Below, one piece after another: positions 1 through 8,139 of a stretch of DNA of 64,000 nt. Both the position numbers and the translations under genes were made by a program. Under the pieces are notes generated by a model, which was not told where the DNA came from, did no database searches, and worked only from the letters and a program-made list of their open reading frames with translations. The DNA is from Streptomyces flavotricini (GTDB taxonomy: Bacteria; Actinomycetota; Actinomycetes; Streptomycetales; Streptomycetaceae), in the NCBI RefSeq assembly GCF_020639365.1, contig NZ_JAINUL010000001.1, forward strand, positions 2,002,354-2,066,353, written 5' to 3'. Within the stretch, counting starts at the first letter, position 1. Every line of letters begins with the position of its first letter.

Positions 1-455
1 TCCAGGGCCGGATCGGCGGGGTCGAGCCGGCGCAGCGCGAGGGCTGCGCGCCCGACGCTCGCCCGCTCGGCGAGCGAGAGGTGCGGGTAGCGGGCCAGGG
101 AGCCGGCCAGGTGCAGGGGTACGGGCAGGGCGCTGCGGCGCAGCCGGCCCAGGCGCGGCCCGGCGGGGTGGGCGACGTCGAGCACGGGTACGTCGAGCCG
201 GTCCTGGACCGGGGCGAGGGCGGTGCCCTCGACGCGGTCGAGGAACCACCGGTAGGCGGTGCAGCAGCGCAGGTAGACGTGCTGGCCGTTGTCGACGGTG
301 AGGTCGCCGCGCTTGAAGGAGAAGGCGAGCCCGCCGAGCCGCGGGCGGCCTTCGAGCAGGGTGACCCGCAGTCCGGCGTCGGCGAGTTCGAGTGCGGCCG
401 TCACGCCGGCGAGCCCGCCGCCGATGACGACGGCGCGCTGTTCGGTCGCGCTCAT
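1..455 (-). CDS. hpnE: Squalene-associated FAD-dependent desaturase HpnE (partial, 3' end outside window)
   Basis: HpnE is the flavoenzyme that completes squalene synthesis from presqualene diphosphate products in the HpnC/HpnD/HpnE route feeding hopanoids. About 150 N-terminal residues are visible. They open with an FAD dinucleotide-binding fold (VVIGGGLAGVTAALEL near residues 9-24), then the substrate-side stretch LGGLAFSFKRGDLTVDNGQH typical of the amine-oxidase/phytoene-desaturase superfamily. The ATG at 453-455 immediately precedes this Rossmann motif. It lies 151 nt downstream of hpnD on the same strand, so it is probably the third gene of one operon hpnC-hpnD-hpnE. The reading frame is open to the window edge; the C-terminal two thirds are missing only because the window ends. 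Confidence 0.9.
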   Translation of the reverse strand, partial: MSATEQRAVVIGGGLAGVTAALELADAGLRVTLLEGRPRLGGLAFSFKRGDLTVDNGQHVYLRCCTAYRWFLDRVEGTALAPVQDRLDVPVLDVAHPAGPRLGRLRRSALPVPLHLAGSLARYPHLSLAERASVGRAALALRRLDPADPAL

Positions 456-606
456 GCGGCCTCCCCCGTCGTACGCGTGCGGCCCGCCGGGGCGGCCGTC
501 CGGGCGGAGCCCGCACGGTGAGACGCGGTGGGCCCGGCCGGGGTTGCCCGCCGGCCGTGCGGCCTCGGAGTCCGCGTCGTGGTGCGCGGCGTCTGCCTCG
601 GGCCCA

Positions 607-1578
607 TCAGCTCCGCCTCCGCGTGCTCTGGCGGGAGATGGTGCGGGCGTCGAGGCCGGACAGGCCGCGCACGGCGACGTACGCCTTCTCGTGCGGGGGC
701 AGCGAGACGCGGCCGCGGAGCACGGCCTCGGGCTCGCGCTCGATCCGGTCGAGCAGGCGCCGGTAGATGCCGGCCATCGCGGCGACGCAGGCGCCGCTGC
801 GCCGGTCGAGCATGGGGAGCAGCCGGTAGCCCTCGACGAACAGGGCGCGGGCGCGCCGGACTTCGTGGTGGACGAGCCCGGCGAAGTCGGCTCCGGCGGG
901 CATCCGATCACTGCCGAACCCGTCCGAGCAGCCGAACTTGGCGAGGTCTTCGGCGGGCAGGTACGTACGCCCGTTGGCGGCGTCCTCGCGGACGTCGCGC
1001 AGGATGTTGGTGAGCTGGAGGGCGAGGCCGAGGGTGTCCGCGTACTCGCCGGCGCGCGCGGCGTCGGGGGCGCCGAGGCCGCCCGTGTGCACGGTGCCGA
1101 ACACGCCGAGGGAGAGCCGCCCGATGGCTCCTGCCACGCAACGGCAGTAGGCCTTGAGGTCGTCCCAGGTCTCGTAGGTCTCGCCGCGGACGTCCATGAG
1201 GACCCCGTCGATGAGCTCGTCGAGGCCGCCGAGCGGGATCGGGAAGCGCCGGGCGGCGTGGGCGAGGGCGACGGCGACCGGGTCGGTGTCGTCCTCGTCG
1301 ATCTCCTCGGCCCGGATCCGGCCGAGCAGGGCGCGGGTCTCCTCGAGCCGGGCGAACTTGGCCTCGGGGGCGAGCGTGCCGTCGCCGATGTCGTCGACGC
1401 GCCGGGAGAACGCGTACAGCGCGGACATCGCCTGCCGCTTGTCGGAGGGCAGCAGCCGGATGCCGTACGCGAAGTTGCGCGCCTGGGAACCGGTGACGGC
1501 CTCGCAGTAGCTGTACGCCGCCAGGACCGCTGCGGACGGTGCGGACGTGTGTGCGGAACCCTCCACGGTCGGGCTCAC
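607..1578 (-). CDS. hpnD: Presqualene diphosphate synthase HpnD
   Basis: Trans-isoprenyl diphosphate synthase of the squalene/phytoene synthase fold, 323 aa. It condenses two farnesyl diphosphates to presqualene diphosphate in hopanoid precursor synthesis. The two Asp-rich Mg-binding motifs are visible: DDIGD at residues 62-66 and LTNILRDVRED at 190-200, followed by the RTYLP signature. The start overlaps the stop of hpnC by 4 nt (1575-1578, ATGA type), indicating translational coupling. Assignment to HpnD rather than HpnC rests on gene order (hpnC-hpnD-hpnE as in other Streptomyces) and the longer conserved TNILRDVREDA motif. Cytoplasmic or membrane-associated enzyme. Confidence 0.92.
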   Translation of the reverse strand: MSPTVEGSAHTSAPSAAVLAAYSYCEAVTGSQARNFAYGIRLLPSDKRQAMSALYAFSRRVDDIGDGTLAPEAKFARLEETRALLGRIRAEEIDEDDTDPVAVALAHAARRFPIPLGGLDELIDGVLMDVRGETYETWDDLKAYCRCVAGAIGRLSLGVFGTVHTGGLGAPDAARAGEYADTLGLALQLTNILRDVREDAANGRTYLPAEDLAKFGCSDGFGSDRMPAGADFAGLVHHEVRRARALFVEGYRLLPMLDRRSGACVAAMAGIYRRLLDRIEREPEAVLRGRVSLPPHEKAYVAVRGLSGLDARTISRQSTRRRS

Positions 1579-2537
1579 CCCTTTCTCGGCGCTGTGCGCA
1601 GGACGGCGGCCACCTCGCGGAGCAGGCCGCTCCTGGTGGGCTTGGGCGGGCCGGGAAGTACGTCGAAGCCGGCGGCGGTGACGGCTCGCAGGGCGGCGCG
1701 CCCTCCTCCCACGAAGCCCGCGAGCAGCAGCCGGAGTCTGCCGTGCACGCTACCCACGAGCGGGGTGCCTTCATTCAGGAGGTCCCGGGCACGTTCCGCT
1801 TCGAACGCGACCAGGGAGCGTACGGACGCGCCGGCGCGGTGGGCCTTGAGGTCGGTTTCGGCCACGTGGAAGCGGCGCATGTCCTCGGCCGGGAGGTAGA
1901 TCCGGTCGCGGCCGAGGTCCTCCGCGACGTCCTGCAGGTGTTCGACGATCTGGAGGGCGGTGCAGACGGCGTCGGAGCGGCGGATCCGCTCGGGGGTGCT
2001 GGTGCCGGTGAGGGACAGCACGAGGCGGCCGACCGGGTTCGCGGAGAGTTCGCAGTACGCGAGGAGGTCGCCGTACGTCGCGTAGCGCGTGACGCGCTGG
2101 TCCTGGCGGTTGGCCTCGATGAGCCCGAGGAAGGGCTCGGGAGTGAGGCCGTGGGCGCGGACCACCGGCTGGAGCGCCTGCAGGAGGGGGTGGCGCGGGG
2201 GGCCGTCGGGGCCGCCGGTCCGCCGGAAGACGCGGTGCAGGTCGGTTTCGAGGGCGTCGAGCATCGCGAGCGGTTCGTCCGCGGCGGACGGGTCGAGGCC
2301 GAGGAGCACCGCGTCGTGTCCGCCGGGGGCGAGGTCGCCGTCGCCGATGTCGTCGACCAGGCGGGCGTACCCGTAGACGGCCATGAGGCCGTCGCGCCAG
2401 GCGCGCGGGAGGAAGGACGGGGCGACGGGGAAGTTCTCCGAGCGCGCCTTGCCGAGGGTGGCGTACGCGTGGGCTCGGGCGTCGGGGGCTGTGGGGGCCG
2501 CGTCCCCGCCGGGCCGGATACCGTGCCCGGGGGTCAC
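1575..2537 (-). CDS. hpnC: Squalene synthase-like HpnC
   Basis: 320-aa squalene/phytoene synthase-family enzyme. HpnC converts presqualene diphosphate to hydroxysqualene in the three-enzyme HpnCDE route. The first Asp-rich motif is DDIGD at residues 62-66; the second is the variant LQDVAED at about 201-207, followed by RIYLPAEDM. The GTG at 2535-2537 was chosen because it is the first start codon before the conserved YATLGKARSENFPVA region. It is first in the minus-strand operon with hpnD overlapping by 4 nt. Upstream is a gene-free stretch of about 310 nt that probably holds the operon promoter. Confidence 0.9.
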   Translation of the reverse strand: MTPGHGIRPGGDAAPTAPDARAHAYATLGKARSENFPVAPSFLPRAWRDGLMAVYGYARLVDDIGDGDLAPGGHDAVLLGLDPSAADEPLAMLDALETDLHRVFRRTGGPDGPPRHPLLQALQPVVRAHGLTPEPFLGLIEANRQDQRVTRYATYGDLLAYCELSANPVGRLVLSLTGTSTPERIRRSDAVCTALQIVEHLQDVAEDLGRDRIYLPAEDMRRFHVAETDLKAHRAGASVRSLVAFEAERARDLLNEGTPLVGSVHGRLRLLLAGFVGGGRAALRAVTAAGFDVLPGPPKPTRSGLLREVAAVLRTAPRKG

Positions 2538-2850
2538 CGCCCGCCGCCCGCGCGGGGGACGGCCGTAATGCCTGGGGGCCGGAGAATTCCCGTAGCCATT
2601 GCCGTCACGTCTCCCGTTCTACACTGCCGACCCAATACATCCTATTTCGGACACGCCGCCGGACTTTCCCCGGGGTACCCCGGGCCGTTCACCTGCGGGG
2701 AATCGTCCCCTCTGGCGTGATTCAGGACTGCTCCAGCTTACGCTGTACAACGCCGCGGCAGCCTCTCGGGTATTCGCTCGGCCACCGAATGTCGGCCGAC
2801 AAGCCGAAACCCCCGCCGCTCGGAGCGACGGGGGCCGGCGAGGACCGCGG
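2538..2850. other. Intergenic region between hpnC and the exporter ATPase
   Basis: 313 bp without a convincing gene. It must hold the hpnC promoter (minus strand) and holds the exporter operon terminator at 2810-2834. The segment 2610-2660 is AT-richer than its surroundings (TTCTACACTG, CCAATACATCCTATTTC), as expected for promoter DNA, but I could not fix -35/-10 boxes with confidence. Confidence 0.5.
2810..2834 (-). terminator. Hairpin terminator after the ABC exporter operon
   Basis: Near-perfect stem: CCCCCG-C-CGCT, loop CGG, AGCG-A-CGGGGG, with one internal mismatch. On the minus strand it starts 17 nt after the stop of the ATPase gene and is followed by TTTCGG. Fits a rho-independent-like terminator ending the 2851-9917 gene group. 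Confidence 0.75.
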
Positions 2851-3633
2851 TCAGGCGCTGGTCGCCTTCTCGTAGGCCGAGACGACTTCCTCGGTGGGCC
2901 CGTCCATCAGCAGTTCACCCTTCTCCAGCCACAGCACGCGGCTGCAGGTGTCGCGGATGGACTTGTTGTTGTGGCTCACCAGGAAAACGGTTCCGGCGTG
3001 CTTGCGCAGTTCGCGGATGCGCTCCTCGGAACGCACCTGGAACTTCCGGTCACCGGTGGCCAGGGCCTCGTCGATCATCAGAACGTCGTGGTCCTTGGCC
3101 GCGGCAATGGAAAAACGCAGGCGCGCCGCCATACCGGAGGAGTACGTGCGCATCGGGAGGGAGATGAAATCGCCCTTGTCGTTGATGCCCGAGAAGTCGA
3201 CGATGTCCTCGTAGCGCTCCCGGATCTGCTCGCGGCTCATTCCCATCGCGAGACCGCCGAGGACCACGTTGCGCTCGCCGGTGAGGTCGTTCATCAGTGC
3301 GGCGTTGACGCCCAGCAGCGAGGGCTGGCCGTCGGTGTAGACCTTGCCGGACTCGCAGGGCAGCAGGCCCGCGATGGCGCGCAGCAGGGTGGACTTGCCG
3401 GAGCCGTTGGAGCCGATGACGCCGATGGCCTCGCCGCGGTACGCGGTGAAGGACACGCCGCGCACGGCGTGCACCCGGCGGACGCCCGGCGCATCGCCCT
3501 TGCCCCGGCGCATTATCTTGCTCAGCGCGGCGGTGGCACTGCCCTTGCCGGAGCTGCCGGTGTTGACGCGGTAGACGATGTGCACGTCGTCGGCGATGAC
3601 GGTGGGGACGTTGCCCCGGTTGATCTCAGCCAC
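2851..3633 (-). CDS. ABC transporter ATP-binding protein, polysaccharide/teichoic-acid export type (Wzt/TagH-like)
   Basis: 260-aa ATPase that energises export of a lipid-linked polymer across the membrane. Walker A GSNGSGKST at residues 74-82, an ABC signature of the export type (YSSGMAARL near 164-172) and Walker B VLMIDEALATGD at 184-194 are visible. The YSSGM-A-RL signature and the following short C-terminus are characteristic of the Wzt/TagH/RfbB group rather than drug exporters. It overlaps the permease gene by 8 nt (3626-3633) and ends the operon before a strong hairpin. There is no C-terminal carbohydrate-binding domain, so the substrate is probably recognised via the permease or a lipid carrier. 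Confidence 0.88.
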   Translation of the reverse strand: MAEINRGNVPTVIADDVHIVYRVNTGSSGKGSATAALSKIMRRGKGDAPGVRRVHAVRGVSFTAYRGEAIGVIGSNGSGKSTLLRAIAGLLPCESGKVYTDGQPSLLGVNAALMNDLTGERNVVLGGLAMGMSREQIRERYEDIVDFSGINDKGDFISLPMRTYSSGMAARLRFSIAAAKDHDVLMIDEALATGDRKFQVRSEERIRELRKHAGTVFLVSHNNKSIRDTCSRVLWLEKGELLMDGPTEEVVSAYEKATSA

Positions 3634-4561
3634 GGCCGTAACGCTCCTCAGCCTTCCAGAAGTACACGAAACCGCCGAGGCCGATCACGACGGCCCAGCC
3701 GACGGCGAAAGCCCAGACGTGCGGCGGCAGGTTCTCCCGGCCGTAGTCGTCGATCAGCGCGAACCGGACCAGGTCCATGTAGATCGCCGCCGGGTTCCAC
3801 TGGAGCACGTCCGTGACCCACGCGGGCACGTGCCTGTCCTCGAGCGCCCCGCTGATCGAGAACATGACGCCCGAGGCGTACATCCACGTACGCGTGATGA
3901 ACGGCATCAGCTGCGCGAGGTCGGGGGTCTTGGAACCCATCCGCCCGAAGACCAGCGCGAGGCCGGTGTTGAAGACGAACTGGAGCGCCAGGGTCGGGAT
4001 GACCAGCAGCCACGACAGCCTCGGGTAGTTGCCGAAGCCGACCGTGACGACCACCACGACGATCATCGAGTACAGCAGCTGCTGGAGTTGCTGCATCGAG
4101 AAGGAGATCGGCAGGGAGGCGCGCGGGAAGTGCAGGGCGCGGACCAGGCCGAGGTTGCCGGGGATGGCCCGGACTCCCGCCATCAGCGAGCTCTGGGTGA
4201 AGGTGAAGACGAAGATGCCCGTCACCAGGAAGGGGATGTAGACCCCCTTCTCCATCCCCCGGCCCGCGTTCATGATCAGGCCGAAGATCAGGTAGTACAC
4301 CAGAGCGTTGAGCAGCGGGGTCGCCACCTGCCAGATCTGGCCGAGCCGCGCCTCGCTGTACTGGGCCATCAGCTTGGCCCGGGAGAACGCCATGATGAAG
4401 TGGCGCCGGTCCCAGAGCTGCCGCACGTACTCGACCAGGGTCGGCCGGGCACCACTGACGGACAGGCCGTACTTCCTGGCGAGCTCCGCGGGGGCCAGCC
4501 CCGCGTCTTCGGACGGCGGCTTGCTCGTGGCGAGGGCGCCATCCTGGGTTGTGTCACTCAC
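3626..4561 (-). CDS. ABC transporter permease, polysaccharide/teichoic-acid export type (Wzm/TagG-like)
   Basis: 311-aa membrane permease (ABC2 family) partnering the following ATPase. After a soluble N-terminus of about 70 residues the sequence shows QLWDRRHFIMAFSRAKLMAQY, the amphipathic stretch before TM1 in TagG/Wzm permeases, then about six hydrophobic segments. An in-frame ATG at 4633 would add 24 residues. I prefer the GTG at 4559-4561 (VSDTTQ) because GGAAAG lies 9 nt upstream and the extension has no family character. It is separated by 129 nt from the upstream GT2 gene, so it may have its own promoter as well as readthrough. Confidence 0.87.
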   Translation of the reverse strand: MSDTTQDGALATSKPPSEDAGLAPAELARKYGLSVSGARPTLVEYVRQLWDRRHFIMAFSRAKLMAQYSEARLGQIWQVATPLLNALVYYLIFGLIMNAGRGMEKGVYIPFLVTGIFVFTFTQSSLMAGVRAIPGNLGLVRALHFPRASLPISFSMQQLQQLLYSMIVVVVVTVGFGNYPRLSWLLVIPTLALQFVFNTGLALVFGRMGSKTPDLAQLMPFITRTWMYASGVMFSISGALEDRHVPAWVTDVLQWNPAAIYMDLVRFALIDDYGRENLPPHVWAFAVGWAVVIGLGGFVYFWKAEERYGRG

Positions 4562-4690
4562 AAGTTGAAACTTTCCGTCTTCAAGATGCGGCAGAAGGTG
4601 GCATCGGGCCTGGGGCGCTCGGCCCGTGATCATGCATGTTCCGTGACCGCGTACGTCCCGGGGTCACGAATTTTCTCAGACGCGAGCGTG

Positions 4691-5584
4691 TCAGATGACA
4701 GGCGGTCGTCCCAGCCGGGTCAGCCGCCAGACCGTACGCCACTTCATGGGGCGCCGGGGACCGCAGGGGGTGGTCCATCCCTCCTTGAACCCACCGAACC
4801 AGGCCTTGAGCGCCGGCACCGAGGGCCTGCGCAACAGCGTCAGCAGGAGCCAGACGCCCAGGTAGACCGGGACCAGCGGGGCAGGCAGGTTACGGCGGGC
4901 GAGCCACACCCGGTTACGGGCAACCATACGGTGGTAGACCGCGTGCCGGGAGGGGGCGGTCGTCGGATGCAGGAGCACCATGTCCGCCCGGTAGTCGATC
5001 AGCCACCCTGCGTCGAGCGCCCGCCAGGCCAGGTCGGTCTCCTCGTGCGCGTAGAAGAACTCCCCGGGCAACGCTCCGACCTGCTTGAACACCGACGTGC
5101 GGACGGCATTGGCGCCGCCCAGGAAGGTGGTCACGCGGGAGGAGCGCATCGGGTCGGAGGCGCGCAGCCGGGGCACGTGCCGGCGCTGGGTCTCGCCGGA
5201 CTCCGGATCGGCGATCCGGAAGCTGACGATCCCGAGCTTCGGGTCCTCGGCGAAGGCCTGACGGCACAGCTCGGCGGTGTCGGTGCGCTCCAGCAGCCCG
5301 TCGTCGTCGAGGAAGAGCAGGGCGTCGACATCGCCGCCGCCGGGGCCGAAGGCCTCGATGCCGACGTTGCGGCCGCCGGGGATGCCCAGGTTCTCGGGAA
5401 GCTCGACGGTGCGCAGGCCCGGAAGCACACCCTCCAGCCCGGTGACCGGCACCCCCTGGCCCACGACGACGACCTCGACCGGGTCGCCCTCCTGGCGGGC
5501 GACCGAGTCGAGGAGCGCCTTGAGCTCGTCGGGGCGGTTGCCCATGGTGATGATCACGGCGCCCAGCCGCATCGGCTTCGTCAC
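4691..5584 (-). CDS. Glycosyltransferase family 2
   Basis: 297-aa GT-A fold glycosyltransferase: N-terminal GAVIITMGNRPDEL, nucleotide-sugar pocket with ENLGIPGGRNVGI, and the DXD metal motif LFLDDD at about residues 91-95. The C-terminal third carries HEETDLAWRALDAGW (the ED/W acceptor-side signature) and a hydrophobic segment near 235-260 that probably associates with the membrane. The GTG at 5582-5584 overlaps the previous stop in a GTGA arrangement; an internal ATG at 5570-5572 is the alternative. The much longer open frame upstream to 6007 lies over the phosphotransferase gene and is not coding. Likely adds a sugar to the lipid or polymer built by the neighbouring enzymes. Confidence 0.87.
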   Translation of the reverse strand: MTKPMRLGAVIITMGNRPDELKALLDSVARQEGDPVEVVVVGQGVPVTGLEGVLPGLRTVELPENLGIPGGRNVGIEAFGPGGGDVDALLFLDDDGLLERTDTAELCRQAFAEDPKLGIVSFRIADPESGETQRRHVPRLRASDPMRSSRVTTFLGGANAVRTSVFKQVGALPGEFFYAHEETDLAWRALDAGWLIDYRADMVLLHPTTAPSRHAVYHRMVARNRVWLARRNLPAPLVPVYLGVWLLLTLLRRPSVPALKAWFGGFKEGWTTPCGPRRPMKWRTVWRLTRLGRPPVI

Positions 5585-6360
5585 TTGAGCCTGCTGGAGG
5601 CCAGGATCGACACCAGGTGCAGCACCGTCTGGAGCATCGCGATGCCGGCCAGCACGGCCACGCCGAGCCGGGAGAAGTACAGGTCGCCCCGTATCTGGTC
5701 CAGGATCGCGAGCAGCAGGATGAGCAGCGAGGCCTCGATGCCGAGGACGAGCCGGTGGAACTTGAGCGCGGACGCGGCCCGGCGGGCCAGCGCCATGCCG
5801 GAGGAGCGCGGCTCGGCGGCGGCCTCCGCGACGGGCTCCTTGCCGGTCTGGTGGCGCGCGACGCCGACCAGGTCGGTCTCGGCCTTGATCAGGATGGCGC
5901 CGAGGGCCGCGAGGGTGCCCAGGAAGGCCCACAGCCAGTCGATCCGCCCGGTGCCCCACAGGTCGCTGGCGCGCAGGCCGAAGCCGACGAGGACGGCCGC
6001 GTCGCACAGGTAGGCGCCGACCCGGTCGAGGTACACGCCGGAGAGCGAGTACTGCTTCTTCCAGCGGGCGACCTCGCCGTCGACGCAGTCGAGCAGCAGG
6101 TACAGCTGGACCATGACCACGCCGAGGGCGGCGCCCCAGATGCCCGGGATCAGCAGGGCCGGGGCGGCCAGGACACCCGCGAGGGTCATCACGTAGGTCA
6201 GCTGGTTGGGCGTGACCTTGGTGTTCACCAGGACGCGGGTGATGCGCAGGGAGATCTCGCGCATGTACAGGCGACCGCCCCAGTGCTCGCCACTGCGCCG
6301 GTCCTTGACGCCCGGCGGGTGAACGACGGGCCGGAGTTCAGCTACGGATGGTCTTGGCAT
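5581..6360 (-). CDS. CDP-alcohol phosphatidyltransferase family protein with an altered catalytic motif
   Basis: 259-aa polytopic enzyme of the CDP-alcohol phosphotransferase family, which moves a phospho-alcohol from a CDP-alcohol onto an acceptor alcohol. The family motif D-G-x2-A-R-x8-G-x3-D-x3-D is present as D94, G95, A98, R99, G108, D112, but the last position, normally the catalytic Asp, is Ala116; the next Asp is D120. TM-like segments follow (about 55-90, 115-160 and C-terminal). The ATG at 6358-6360 overlaps the upstream dehydrogenase gene by 23 nt. An upstream in-frame extension lies over that gene and is rejected. The missing Asp may mean an unusual acceptor mechanism or a variant subfamily. 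Confidence 0.86.
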   Translation of the reverse strand: MPRPSVAELRPVVHPPGVKDRRSGEHWGGRLYMREISLRITRVLVNTKVTPNQLTYVMTLAGVLAAPALLIPGIWGAALGVVMVQLYLLLDCVDGEVARWKKQYSLSGVYLDRVGAYLCDAAVLVGFGLRASDLWGTGRIDWLWAFLGTLAALGAILIKAETDLVGVARHQTGKEPVAEAAAEPRSSGMALARRAASALKFHRLVLGIEASLLILLLAILDQIRGDLYFSRLGVAVLAGIAMLQTVLHLVSILASSRLK

Positions 6361-7399
6361 AGTCGGCGTAAGCGTCCCTGATCTCGGCTGTGGACAGATT
6401 GAGGTGCTCCAGGATCGTGAAGCGTCCCGGACGGGTCTGGGGGGCGTACTCGACGGCCGCGACGAACTCGTCCACGCTGAACCCGATCTCGGCGGGCAGC
6501 ACGGGCAGTCCGTGGCCGCGCAGCGACTCGACGAAGAGCCCGGCCTGCTCGTCGGCGCCGCGCAGGAACATCGCGAAGGCGGCGCCGAGGCCGACCTGCT
6601 CGCCGTGGAGCGCGGAGCGGCCCGGGTAGAGCAGGTCGAAGGCGTGGCTGATCTCGTGGCAGGCTCCGGAGGCCGGCCGGGTGTCCCCGCTGATCGACAT
6701 GGCGATGCCGGTGAGCACCAGGGCTTCCGCGAGCACGGTGAGGAACGTGTCGTCGCCGCAGCCGCCGGGGTGGCGCAGGACGGCCTCGCCGGCCGTACGG
6801 GCCATGGCGGCGGCCAGGCCGTCCACGGGCTCCCCGGTGATCTTGTGCGAAAGCTCCCAGTCGGCGATGGCCGAGATGTTCGAGAGCGCGTCACCGATGC
6901 CGGAGCGGACGAACCGCACCGGGGCGTCGCGGATCACGTCGAGGTCGATGACCATCGCGATCGGCGTGGGCACACCGTAGGAGCCGCGGCCGTTGTCGTT
7001 GTCCAGCGTGGCCACGGGCGAGCAGATGCCGTCGTGCGCCAGGTTGGTGGCGACCGCCACCATGGGCAGGCCGACCCGCGCCGCGGCGTACTTCGCCACG
7101 TCGATGATCTTTCCCCCGCCCAGGCCGACGACGGCGTCGTAGCGACGGCCCTTTATGTCGTCGGCCAGCTTGACGGCGGAGTCGATCGTGCCGTCCGCGA
7201 CCGGGTACCAGTCCGCGTGCGGCAGTACGGGCTCCAGCTTGGAGCGCAGCAGCTGGCCGGAGCCGCCGCTGATCGCGATCGCCAGTTTGCCGGACGCCGA
7301 GATCCGCTGGTCGGCCAGGAGGCCGGCCAGGTCGTCCATGGCGCCGCGGCTGATGTCGACGACGACCGGGGAGGGGATGAGCCTCGTCAGTACTGGCAT
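6338..7399 (-). CDS. Iron/zinc-containing alcohol dehydrogenase, sn-glycerol-1-phosphate dehydrogenase-like
   Basis: 353-aa metal-dependent dehydrogenase. The NAD(P)-binding stretch is VGLGGGKIIDVAKYAA (residues 91-106), followed by ATNLAHDGICSPVA, which matches the SHDG-SPVA region of sn-glycerol-1-phosphate dehydrogenases (AraM/EgsA and archaeal G1PDH) better than classical Fe-ADHs. Putative metal ligands are D170 (SGIGD), H248/H252 (ACHEISH) and H265 (LHGEQVG). Known G1PDHs reduce dihydroxyacetone phosphate to sn-glycerol-1-phosphate. The ATG at 7397-7399 overlaps the upstream nucleotidyltransferase by 13 nt. Placed between a nucleotidyltransferase and two CDP-alcohol phosphotransferases, it could supply the polyol phosphate that is activated and transferred. 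Substrate is inferred only. Confidence 0.84.
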   Translation of the reverse strand: MPVLTRLIPSPVVVDISRGAMDDLAGLLADQRISASGKLAIAISGGSGQLLRSKLEPVLPHADWYPVADGTIDSAVKLADDIKGRRYDAVVGLGGGKIIDVAKYAAARVGLPMVAVATNLAHDGICSPVATLDNDNGRGSYGVPTPIAMVIDLDVIRDAPVRFVRSGIGDALSNISAIADWELSHKITGEPVDGLAAAMARTAGEAVLRHPGGCGDDTFLTVLAEALVLTGIAMSISGDTRPASGACHEISHAFDLLYPGRSALHGEQVGLGAAFAMFLRGADEQAGLFVESLRGHGLPVLPAEIGFSVDEFVAAVEYAPQTRPGRFTILEHLNLSTAEIRDAYADYAKTIRS

Positions 7400-8139
7400 G
7401 CGATCGTCCGGCCCTTGGCGAGGTCGTCGTGGTTGTCGATCTCGACCCACTTGACGTCGCCGATGGGGGCCACGTCGATGACGAAGCCGTCGTTGACGAG
7501 GTGCTGGTAGCCGTCCTCGTAGTACAGGTCGGGGTCGCGCTCGAAGGTGGTCTTCAGGGCCTCGGCGAGGGCCTCGGCGGCCTCCGGCTCGATGAGGGTG
7601 ACGCCGATGTACTCGCCGGTGGCGTCGGACGGCTCCATGAGCTTGGTGATCTTCCGCACGCCCTCGGCGCCGTCGACGACGACCTTCATCTCCTCGTCGG
7701 CCAGGCTCTTGACCGTGTCGAGGGCAAGGATGATCTTCCGGCCGTCGCCGCGGGCGCCGAGCAGGGTCCGCTCGACGGAGACCGGGTGGACGGTGTCGCC
7801 GTTGGCGAGGATCACACCCTGCTTCAGGACGTCACGGGCGCACCACAGGGAGTAGGCGTTGTTCCACTCCTCGGCCTTGTCGTTGTCGATCAGCGTGATC
7901 TTGACGCCGTACTTGGCCTCCAGGGCCTCGCGGCGCTCGTACACGGCCTCCTTGCGGTAGCCGACGACGATCGCGACCTCGGTGAGGCCGACCTCGGCGA
8001 AGTTGCCGAGGGTGAGGTCCAGCACGGTCAGGCCGTCCTCGGCGCCTTCGGGGCCGACGGGCACGAGGGCCTTGGGCAGGGTGTCGGTGTAGGGACGCAG
8101 GCGGCGTCCGGCACCGGCAGCGAGTACAAGGCCGATCAT
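7387..8139 (-). CDS. NTP transferase (sugar/alcohol phosphate nucleotidyltransferase)
   Basis: 250-aa single-domain nucleotidyltransferase with the glycine-rich signature LAAGAGRRLRPYTD-LPKALVPV at residues 6-28. A second acidic centre ILANGDTVH is near residue 113 and the sugar-side lid follows. Family members couple NTP (often CTP) to a phosphorylated polyol, choline or sugar. In this context it most plausibly makes the CDP-alcohol consumed by the adjacent CDP-alcohol phosphotransferases. ATG at 8137-8139 overlaps the upstream stop by 4 nt (ATGA). It lacks a LicC-type or hexapeptide C-terminal domain, so it is a stand-alone enzyme. Confidence 0.88.
   Translation of the reverse strand: MIGLVLAAGAGRRLRPYTDTLPKALVPVGPEGAEDGLTVLDLTLGNFAEVGLTEVAIVVGYRKEAVYERREALEAKYGVKITLIDNDKAEEWNNAYSLWCARDVLKQGVILANGDTVHPVSVERTLLGARGDGRKIILALDTVKSLADEEMKVVVDGAEGVRKITKLMEPSDATGEYIGVTLIEPEAAEALAEALKTTFERDPDLYYEDGYQHLVNDGFVIDVAPIGDVKWVEIDNHDDLAKGRTIACQY

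Noticed and set aside
3578..6013. 811-aa plus-strand open frame across the exporter locus
   Set aside because: It is antisense to five well-supported genes, has His/Glu/Arg-biased composition, and no family features; a shadow of high GC3.
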